Source: Litsea cubeba | Taxonomy: Eukaryota > Streptophyta > Magnoliopsida > Laurales > Lauraceae | DNA: 64,000 nt | Direction: 5' to 3' | NCBI GenBank assembly: GCA_012931725.1 | Contig: CM022955.1 | Location: forward strand, 18,557,500-18,621,499 | Shown here: piece after piece, positions 56,258-64,000 of the stretch | How the letters are laid out: every line of letters begins with the position of its first letter | How positions within the stretch are numbered: position 1 is the first letter of the stretch | The notes under the pieces: model-generated | What the model saw: only the letters and a program-made list of their open reading frames with translations | Told to the model about the DNA's origin: nothing | Database searches by the model: none | Made by a program: the position numbers and the translations under genes

Positions 56258-56789
56258 AATAATGCGAAAGCCGTCATAGAGAGGAAACTGTTTTTCTTTG
56301 CTGAGGTTTGGTTGCCCAAAATTTGGATTGAAAATCGTTTCCACGGAAGTTTCTAGCTGATCATTTGAGACTTATGTCTTTTTACGTATACACACTTTTC
56401 ACCGTGCACGATCAACTTAGCATGATATTGAGAATTTCTGACCAAAAGATAGGATTTGTGAACCAAATTTCAGACTTAACTTTGGAAATTCTGAGAATCG
56501 AGAATATCGGGTGTTTATAAATCTTCTTTTGGAAAAGTTTTATTTGGTTTTAACTTTGAAAAAAAAAAAAAGAAGAAAAGAATTTTGTGGGTAAATTCAC
56601 TGCAAACCCTCACGAGACAACACTCGTCCACTAGAGGTAATCTAGTGGTTTAACGGCTTGTTGCATATGCTAAATGCAACCGCGATTCCTGCGAAAGTGA
56701 GTTAGGATTTCTATTTTCAACATTTAATTTTACTTTTTACTCTTTTTCTTTTTGCTCGAGGACTAGCAAACTTTAGGTTTAGGGGTATT
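55344..56789 (+). other. Non-coding DNA between pol and the 3' LTR
   Basis: No envelope-like ORF is present. Features are a perfect stem-loop AACATCG-AGGA-CGATGTT (55521-55538), a purine tract ggttggggggtgag just after it, an A-run of about 36 at 56220, and a purine-containing tract (tttaggggtatt) abutting the 3' LTR at 56790. Confidence 0.85.
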
Positions 56790-58255
56790 TGATATGCATG
56801 GCATAATACTGATAACTACCCTTTTATTTGAATTTACTAGTTGTTTATTTTGTCTTAAATGTTCTAATTATAGCATTTTTCTTATTATGCAGGAATTAGA
56901 AGGCGCTGAGCATATTTGAGCTTAATTCGGAGAGGTTTAAAGCTAAAGTCCCATTTGAGAAAAGATATACACAAAGAGTATTTAAGCTTGTTGGAGGAGA
57001 GATGGAATTTCAAGTTAGAGGTCATGAATTCAAGACTTGGCACAATTTATTTTTTATTTTTATTTTTGGAGATCGAATTTGGTGGCCCCCACCATATCTA
57101 ATGCTTGCTAATGGTTGCTAAAAATTAGCAATCAACTTTAAAAGAAGGGAAGGAATCTCATGGACATCAATAAGAATGCTATTCTTTAGCAAGTGATCAA
57201 ATCATGAAGGAAAGAAGATTTTCGGAATTATAGTCATCCTGCGCAAGCTTTACTATTTTGACCATAACTTGTGACTCAAGAGTCCGATTAAGGCAAGATC
57301 AGATGCGTTGGAAAGAGAGCTCAAAGGAGAAGAATATCATGTCTCACGAGGATCTCCCAATTCTGACGTTTTGGGGGTCAAAACAGGCTGTCAATTGGAG
57401 GGATATGGGGGATGACGAATTTGAAAGATTTATCTTTCTTTTTCTTCTTGTATTTTTTTCTTTTTAAGGGGAGGCTCTCTCTTGCTCCAAAAGTACTTTA
57501 ATTTTTCTTTAATCTTTGTTAGAAAGTGAAGGTGGAGATTGAGTGGTGTAATAAACAACTTTGAAGGCTTTCAATAATGGAGATTTGCTTCTTTATTGTT
57601 GTTTGTTCTACAATGCTTGGCTAATCCGTGGATTAGGGTGGAGGAGGAAACCAAAACCGGTGAGATCGTTCCTTATTCTTCTATGTCTTTCCCTCATTAT
57701 GCTTAGTGATTTAATAGATTCTCCTTCATGAATGTTATTCAACTTTTGATTTTGTAAAGATTATTTGGAATATCTTTTACTTTTTATGCTTGATCTTGAC
57801 ATATCATGTTTTGGTTAAATTCATTTAATGGTTTGTGCTTGATCTTGATAAATAGTTATTAGATTTTCAACATATTGAAGTGAAGGGAGTCTTAGGTACT
57901 AATTAGAGAATTTAATTTGTAAGAAAAAAAAGTTTTCAAAGCTAAATCTTCCGATCCAAGGCAGTTGCTTGCACATTGGATTGAGTTTTGTTGGGATAAG
58001 ACTATGATGTAATTTTGGAATGATTAAATCTATTTTGGTGAAATCCAATACCCTGATCTCTCTTTCTCTGATTAGTTTGTGTTTAGATTTCCTTTGATAT
58101 CATTTTAGTTATTAATTTCTTGATTAATTGTGGTTTTAAATCCCTAGTGTGAAAACTGATCGAAGATTTTTGGATCTTGTTTCTACAAATCTCTGTGGAT
58201 CGACCCGTATTTGCCATTATCTACTTAATAGATAGTTGTGTGATTGCGGTTAATA
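56790..58255 (+). repeat. 3' LTR of the Athila-like element, last 13 bases missing
   Basis: It starts tgatatgcatgg and matches the 5' LTR up to gcggttaata. The terminal tttgagcacatca is absent and replaced by inverted LTR-start sequence. Visible differences from the 5' LTR include gtcatgaattc for gtcatgagttc and gagagctc for gaggactc. Confidence 0.95.
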
Positions 58256-58329
58256 AACATTTAAGACAAAATAAACAACTAGTAAATTCAAATAAAAGGG
58301 TAGTTATCAGTATTATGCCATGCATATCA
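58256..58329 (-). repeat. 74-bp inverted copy of the LTR start at the element's right end
   Basis: The reverse complement is identical to 47206-47279 over all 74 bases and ends precisely at the duplication acagt. One base of overlap with the LTR (the a of taataa) is visible at the junction. Confidence 0.97.
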
Positions 58330-58334
58330 ACAGT

Positions 58335-59440
58335 GGACCCAAATAATAAAAGCAATGTGTGGGTTGCAAAAGAGAGGGAGAGAAGAAAGAAGCGGAAAGG
58401 AAGAAAGAAAAAAAGAAAAGAAGAGGAAGAGAGTGCAGGGAAGAAGGAAAAGAAGAAGGAAGAGTTGGCGCAGAACTTCATGATAGAACCCAGTTCTGTG
58501 TTGAGTGAGGAGGTGCAGGGTGGGCGTGGGAGGAAGAAGAAGAAGATGGGGAAGGAGAGAAGATGATGTAGGAGCAGGCGCAGGTGGAAGTGCAGGTGGG
58601 TGCAGGGAAGAAGGAAAAGAAGAAGAGTGGGTGCAGGTGGGTGCAGGGAAGGAGGAAAAGAAGAAGAAGGTGGGTGCAGGTGGGTGTAGGGAAGAAGAAG
58701 AGAAGATGATGCAGGAGCAGGCGCAGGTGGAAGTGCAGGTAGGTGCAGGCGCAGGTGGAAGCGCAGGTTGGTGCAGGTGGTTGCAGGGAAGGAAAAGAAG
58801 TGCATGTGTGTGCAGGGAGGGTGATGGGCGCCTGCGCAATGGGCTGGGCAGGGCGTGGGAGCGAGAAAGGGAGGAGGGAGAGCAGAAGAGGGAGAAGAGG
58901 AAAGGAGGAAGGAAAGAGAGGGAGAAGGAGGAGGTGGAGAAAGAAGAAGATGGAAGAATGAGCGAGGAAGGAAGAAAGAAAAGAGATGGGTTTAGGTGGT
59001 GCGCAGGTGGAGAAAGAAGAAGATGGAGAAGAAGGGAAAAAAAGAGAAAAGAGAAAAAAAGAAAAATGTGATGATGCTGTGTGTGCTGCTGGGCAGATGT
59101 GTGCGTGTGTGCAGGTGTGGGTTGGAGTGAGAGAAGAAAAGAGAGGGAGAGAAGAAAGAAGAGGAAGGGAAGAAAGAAAAAGAGGAAAGAAGAGGAAGAG
59201 AGGAGTGTTGATGCAGATGCAATGGCTGCAAGGAGAGGAGGAGGGCTTACCTGCGTGTGTGATGGCTGTTGCGGAGTGCTCTGCGCGCTGGTGAGATGGG
59301 GTAGGGGGTTGGCGTGAGATGATGATGAAGAAGAGAGGATAATGTGGGAGAGAGAGTGGTTCGGGTAGGATATGCGTATATGAGAGGAGATAAAGGGGGA
59401 GAGACAATGTTTAAGGGGGTTTGAGGGAGTCCAGAGATCT
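58335..59440. repeat. GA-rich low-complexity region with gtgcaggtggg repeats
   Basis: Purine-rich on the plus strand (gaagaagaaa, ggagaagaggaaagg) with imperfect repeats of gcaggtgggtgcagggaaga between 58560 and 58790. Long open frames occur on both strands only because stops are rare in such sequence. No protein domain is visible. Confidence 0.8.
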
Positions 59441-59454
59441 GGGACTTCTCTCTG

Positions 59455-60180
59455 CCTTATCCAATTGATGGGCCATGCAACTGATATATATTTAATCCAA
59501 TGAGCAAGAGGTTACCAGATGCTTATAACTCCTCTCCCCCTTATCCAATTGATGGGCCATGCAACTGATATATATTTAATCCAACGAGCAAGAGGTTACC
59601 AGATCCTTATACAATTTAGGGAGGTTAGTGGGCCCTACAAATAGATACAAAGAGAATCTATTAGACTGATCGAGGTTGTGTAGCATATGAGGATGGCTAA
59701 AATATGAACTCTTGCATTAATTTAGGACTTGCCCATTCCATACCCTTCACTTTAGATGTGAGACGGGATTATTGCACTTGCTTAGGACATAGTGGGGTCC
59801 ATTTTTTTGAACGGTTGTGATTGTTTGTGCATGAGATAACAGTGTGTGCAGAGGGACCAACTTTAGGGTAGTGATGTGTGAGCGCCAAAGTACCAAAGCA
59901 CAGAATCTGTAAACCTTATACAATTTAGGGAGGTTAGTGGGCCCTACAAATAGATACAAGGAGAATCTATTAGACTGATCGAGGTTGTGTAGCATATGTA
60001 GCATATGTAGCATATGAGGATGGCTAAAATATGAACTCTTGCATTAATTTAGGACTTGCCATTCCATACCCTTCACTTTAGATGTGAGACGGGATTATTG
60101 CAATTGGTTGGGACATAGTGGGGTCCTTTTTTTTGAACGGTTGTAATTGTTTGTGCATGAGATAACAGTGTGTGCAGAGG
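59455..60180. repeat. Two nested sets of tandem duplications
   Basis: A unit of 84 bp (ccttatccaattgatgggcc...) is present at 59455 and 59539. A longer unit starting ccttatacaatttagggagg is present at 59605 and 59914, 309 bp apart. The second long copy has tagcatatg three times (about 59990-60016) where the first has it once. Confidence 0.85.
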
Positions 60181-60391
60181 GAGAGATGAAGAAATTTTAG
60201 ATGGAGAAGGAGAGATTTTAGGGATTGCATAGGGATAGGGATTTAAAGGGAAATAAAAGAAGGGAAGGGCAATTATGGAAGTGGCATTGCAAAAAGCATG
60301 AGGCTGCGCCACGTGTCCTCCTCCCAGGAAGCCTCCCCCCGCCACGTGTCGCTCCCCCAAGAAAAGGGTGCTGCTTTACTATATATAATGA
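60181..60391 (-). mobile_element. Helitron-like 5' end, copy 4
   Basis: The plus strand ends gctttactatatataatga; on the minus strand this begins TCATTATATATAGTAAAGC. Two gccacgtgtc motifs containing a CACGTG core (near 60308 and 60342) and an agagattttaggg motif lie inside. It could be the 5' partner of the 3' end at 30798 once the retroelements between are removed, giving about 2.9 kb. Confidence 0.4.
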
Positions 60392-60452
60392 GCCGGATCC
60401 TATGAGATTACTCGAGATAAATTCGGGACACAAGTTAACCTCTATAATTTTA

Positions 60453-61514
60453 AGGGGTTTTTAATATATTGGTTCACCTCATATTTTATTTTTCTAATTT
60501 CATGACACAAATTTACATAATATCACTAGAGTCGGTTGACTCTGGTCAACACTTTTTTTTTAAACTTTTTTTCACCATATTCCATGATATCATGGGACAC
60601 GGAATTTATTCAATTTCTATATCATATATCTTTTGCAACTAGTGAAGAAATTCATTTTTTTTATAAAATACAAAATCTAGCATTTTGTGAAAAGTTAATA
60701 CGCATTTGATCACCATATTTTGTGAAAGTTAATACACATTTGATCACCATTTCTTAGGTTTTATCATTTGGAAAAAAAATATCTCTAAAATGTTGCGTAA
60801 AAGCCATGATATCATGGGATCCGCTGAGCAAAAAAAATTGACCAGAGTCAAACGACTTTGGTGACATTACCTGAAGTTTGATTATAAAATTGGAACATCT
60901 CATATTGAGGGAAACTAATATGTCAAAGGGGAGTGCTATTGGCACCGCAAATTTTTTTCTCCCTACCGCACTAGAAGACAAAAAAAATATTTTTTCCTAA
61001 ACTACCTCTCCCCTCCTACCTCCTCCTCCCTCCCTCCCTCATCTTCCCTTCCTCTCCCACCCTCTTCCCTCATCTCCCCTCCCCCCCCCCCCACCCAGTC
61101 TCCGGCGGGGAGGGAGCCCCGGCCGGCAGCACGCGGCGGGAGCTGGTTTCCTGCTGCAGCCCGATCTCCCTCCCCGCCAGCGACTGGGAGGGGGAGGGGG
61201 AGTAGGGGGAGGGAAGGAGAGGGAAGGAAAGGGAGGGAAAGGGAGGGAGAGAGGGAGAAGAGGGAAAGAAAATGGAAGGGGAGGGAGGAAGAAAGAGGGA
61301 GATGGAGAGGGAGCCCCGGCCGGAGACCGGGGGGGGAGATGAGGGAAGAGGGTGGAGGGTGGAGGGTGGGAGAGGAAGGGAAGAGGAGGGAGGGAGGAGG
61401 AGGAGGGAGGAGTGGGGGAGGGGTAGTTTAGGAAAACCTATTTTTTTATTTTTTTTTACGGTGGGAAGAGAGATTTTTGTGGTGCCAATAGAGCCCCCCT
61501 ATGTCAAAACCCCT
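60453..61514. mobile_element. Outer long-inverted-repeat MITE, interrupted
   Basis: Left arm (from aggggtttttaatatattgg) and right arm (ending ...atgtcaaaacccct) are diverged inverted repeats over more than 100 bp. They share gttgactctggtca inside (near 60533 and its inverse near 60840) and ccatgatatcatgg at about 60581 and 60805. A 7-bp repeat, aatttta, flanks it (60446-60452 and 61515-61521). It is about 481 bp without the inner insertion and has no ORF. Confidence 0.75.
60928..61499. mobile_element. Inner Mutator-like MITE with long inverted repeats
   Basis: The element begins ggggagtgctattggcaccg and ends tggtgccaatagagcccccc. Inverted arms of roughly 180-210 bp run from each end, pyrimidine-rich on the left and purine-rich on the right. 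An exact 9-bp duplication, tatgtcaaa (60919-60927 and 61500-61508), is the Mutator hallmark. No transposase ORF. It inserted into the right arm of the outer MITE. Confidence 0.92.
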
Positions 61515-61521
61515 AATTTTA

Positions 61522-62392
61522 AATCAGCCTGAATTAAATGCCATTCACTTTTATGGTCTTAGTTGAATTTTTCTTTATAATAAGAGATAAGCTCAACATC
61601 ATAAGTGGGCCCTACTCCCAAGGAGCCTCAAACATTTATCGTGATTTAAAAACGATTCACACTCAAATTCGCATGTCTTTGATTATGCAGAGAACTGTTT
61701 GGGGGCTTATCCGATATACAATGGGTGTTGCTGTATATCCGCTACTAATGATCCACCCCAAGAAGGTTGGCGGGTTTCCTCATAATAGGCTCTAAACTTA
61801 ACGGTCACTATAAAGCATAAGTATTTCATTGCCATGATCTGCCAAACTATACGAGATATTTGTGTAATACCTTTTTCGTAGAAAAGTAGACGGTTTTTCT
61901 CGGAAAATCCATTTTTTATGCATTTGGTGCGAAACAATTCTACGGAAACATTTTCCTGCCTCGTCAGCATTTTCCTTGTTAATGCTGAAAATGACTTGCC
62001 TATGGGATATAGAAAATGGATTTCCTCGAAAGACATCTCCCTCTTTTTCTCACTCTTTTCCATTTCAACCCAAAACCCTACAACTTTTATTTTTATTTTT
62101 TTAAATAAATTATTATTTGATGTTGAATAAATAATATATATGTTATGTTATTGTTCTTCAAGATATCGTTTCACCAAACAAGAAAAAAATAAGAAAATTT
62201 GATTTTCTTTAAGGAATCCACGGACCACAGCCGCATCAAACAAGCACCAATTCAATGAGGAAATAAAATTCACACCAAACATGAATTTTTAAAATCTACT
62301 AAAATTATTTTTTAAGGTTTTCATTTCTATAAAATTTGCTGACGTGGGTAATTTTCTCTTTCGGCGAAAATATTGTGTAAACAAATGTGCTC
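61522..62392. other. Unassigned AT-rich DNA
   Basis: No coding region, repeat end or RNA gene is recognised. Short ORFs on both strands show no domain. Confidence 0.4.
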
Positions 62393-62787
62393 CATATATT
62401 TAAGATGAAGATGACTAATGTCACGGGACAAGTTTTGGGAAGTAGTGCCACCGTTACATTACATGCGTCATTGCAAGATTTCACTTCCTCCCCCCTCCTC
62501 CTCCCCTCTTCTCCATTCTGAAAAACCCAATTTTTATTTGGGTTCCCGCAGAATGGTCGATATCGACCATTCGCTAAATGACAAAAAAAAAAAAAAAAAA
62601 ACTGCATATGTAGAGCCTTATCCGTGTCTATGGTAAATACAATACCTCCAAAGTGGTATAGGATCCTATGAGGCCCTACCAGGTAAATTCCTCTATATTT
62701 AAGATGAAGATGACTAATGTCACGGGACAAGTTTTGGGAAGTAGTGCCACCGTTACATTACATGCGTCATTGCAAGATTTCACTTCG
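62393..62787. repeat. Identical ~92-bp direct repeats flanking a hairpin-rich spacer
   Basis: The copies at about 62396-62488 and 62695-62787 are identical by eye (tttaagatgaagatgactaa ... caagatttcacttc). The ~205-bp spacer holds a C/T-rich tract, a stem AACCCAA/TTGGGTT, the perfect 22-bp palindrome at 62551-62572 (left half GAATGGTCGAT) and an A18-19 run. Confidence 0.9.
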
Positions 62788-62919
62788 ATAAGATCTCTGT
62801 CTTTAGTGAAATTGATTACTTATAAAAAATTGAAATAAAAGACAGTAGGCCTAATGCCATTCAGAGTGAAACTTCATAATGACGTGTAAGCTATTTTTCC
62901 TATTTGGGTGGTTTACATC

Positions 62920-63383
62920 GGGGAGAATTTTAAATAAGGTCTTAAGGTTTTATCTTATTTTAAAAAAGAACATGAGTTTCAAAAAAAATTAAACTAATCC
63001 ATAAGTTTTTCAGTAAGTTTTCAATCAGGACATCTTGTCATTTAAAGATATTTTCTTGCGACTTTTTCTTAGGTATTTTGAAAATACCAAACTCTCTTTC
63101 ATTTATAGCCATTATATTGTTTCGGCAGCCACTACATGTGATGATCGCAATGGAAACACTAGTTGCCCTTGATCACTGTGAGGATGCTGATGAAGGAAAT
63201 GAGGAGAATATAGAGAAAGTGAATGAGAGCTTTATTTCAATGAATGGTAGTTTAGGTATTTAAGAAATGAAAAAATAAGTTGCCAGAAAATAGCTTTAAA
63301 TGAACGGATGTCCTTAATTGAAAACTTTCTATATATTTTTTAAATAAGGTAGAAACTTAAGTTTTGTATTAAAATTTTCCCTC
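62920..63383. mobile_element. Decayed long-inverted-repeat element
   Basis: The left arm (62920 to about 63110) and right arm (about 63230-63383) are diverged inverted repeats of about 150 bp. For example, gttttcaatcaggacatc on the left corresponds to the reverse complement of the sequence near 63310-63330, and catttaaagatattttct to that near 63285-63300. Ends resemble ggggagaatttt. No clear duplication was seen. The 61-codon ORF at 63078-63263 lies between the arms and has no domain. Confidence 0.6.
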
Positions 63384-64000
63384 TAAATTTTCATAAAAGT
63401 AGCCCATAACTTTTAGTGCATCAAAAAGATTTGGATGTAAAATTGCAAGGCCAAACATGAAGCTGATAAATGAGCATGAGCATTCATTTTAGGGCCTAAT
63501 TTTATTGATTCTATACCAGCAATACTATTTGCAAAAGTCTAATGGCTGATGGGGGTCAGGCCACTTTTCAGGCGACCCCCATCAGGCCATGTAGAACGGC
63601 TCATCAGAGAATAATAGTGAGATACAAGACAAACAGAAAAGGGGTAGAATGGTAAGTTCGATTGGATTGGATCATCATTACATGGGCAGGTGGGCTACAA
63701 CATCCAAAACAAGAGGGGGCAAAAATATGTCAGGTCCTTTCCCACCTGTTTCAAGATTAGATTGATCATTACTAGATAACAAATCTGATAAGTCCTCGTC
63801 CAACTGTGTTTTTAAATTAGATTGATCACTGCTTAATCTTTGGCATTCAAGCTGAGTGATGGGAAAATACTTTGAATGTCCCTATCAGTGTTTTTCAATT
63901 TTTTTTTCCAATTTGGAAATTTGCATTAATTTTAGGGAGCAATAATTTAAACAACAAAGACCCTTTGAACCATATCTCTGCAAGCACATTTGTTGAATGC
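63384..64000. other. Unassigned DNA with one strong inverted repeat
   Basis: The only structure seen is the inverted pair TGATGGGGGTC (63547-63557) and GACCCCCATCA (63574-63584) with a 16-base loop. No gene is visible up to the window end. Confidence 0.5.

Larger units (their letters stand above)
47206..58329 (+). mobile_element. Young Athila-like Ty3/gypsy element with an inverted U3 end on its right
   Basis: LTRs are 47206-48684 and 56790-58255 and differ by only a handful of bases by eye. The right LTR lacks its last 13 bases; in their place is a 74-bp exact inverted copy of the LTR start (58256-58329). A 5-bp duplication, acagt, flanks the whole unit (47201-47205 and 58330-58334). Coding order is gag, protease, reverse transcriptase, RNase H, integrase. 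An Asp-type primer-binding site, a long leader, and 1.4 kb of non-coding DNA after pol fit the Athila clade. No envelope-like ORF was found. Confidence 0.95.

Noticed and set aside
55344..56789. Envelope-like ORF after Athila-like pol
   Set aside because: All frames are short and interrupted; no signal peptide or membrane segment seen.
58221..59407. Overlapping ORFs of 170-309 codons on the minus strand and up to 188 codons on the plus strand
   Set aside because: They are serine/proline/leucine- or arginine/glutamate/lysine-rich readings of GA-rich repeats in several frames at once. Low base complexity explains the absence of stops, and no domain is visible.
63078..63263. 61-codon ORF as a gene
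   Set aside because: It sits between the arms of a foldback element and lacks any recognisable motif.

Overview
The window is nuclear DNA of a flowering plant and consists almost entirely of transposable elements inserted into one another. The evidence is the set of plant LTR-retrotransposon lineages present (Tat- and Athila-type Ty3/gypsy, Sirevirus-type and another Ty1/copia), their tRNA-primed primer-binding sites, exact 5-bp target-site duplications (TSDs), hAT- and Mutator-type MITEs, and Helitron-like ends. I cannot name the species. No rRNA or tRNA gene, CRISPR array or bacterial-type operon was seen. Only one possible host gene, a weak two-exon model at 15187-16075, was found.

Layout. 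1-2926: minus-strand retroelement remains (a leader block, ~100-bp repeats and an LTR with CCAAT and TATA boxes). 2927-13674: an old, heavily mutated Tat-type gypsy element, with a hAT MITE (3734-4185) in its LTR and a minus-strand solo LTR (6625-9487) splitting gag. 13660-16887: Helitron-like end, unassigned DNA and the candidate gene. 16888-24231: a complete Sirevirus-like copia element (TSD acttc). 24232-26468: minisatellites and Helitron-like DNA. 26474-30463: a 3,990-bp solo gypsy-type LTR (TSD aagtt). 30469-31264: Helitron-like ends. 31270-46870: a copia element (TSD aaaac) whose reverse transcriptase is split by a 5,859-bp solo LTR (37809-43667, TSD ctagt). 47206-58329: a young Athila-like gypsy element (TSD acagt). 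58335-60391: GA-rich and duplicated DNA. 60453-63383: long-inverted-repeat MITEs, one nested inside another.

Function. Each retroelement once encoded its own gag, protease, reverse transcriptase/RNase H and integrase. The Athila-like pol ORF (51582-55343) is the only long uninterrupted one. The others carry in-frame stops, frameshifts or lost catalytic residues.

Most notable observations: (1) the Athila-like element ends on its right in an inverted copy of its own U3 terminus, inside a matching TSD; (2) the copia leader has hairpins whose stem changes C:G to U:G to U:A; (3) LTRs of three unrelated families carry clusters of a private palindromic 10-mer spaced at about two or three helical turns; (4) a ~148-bp array lies in the Tat-type LTR.
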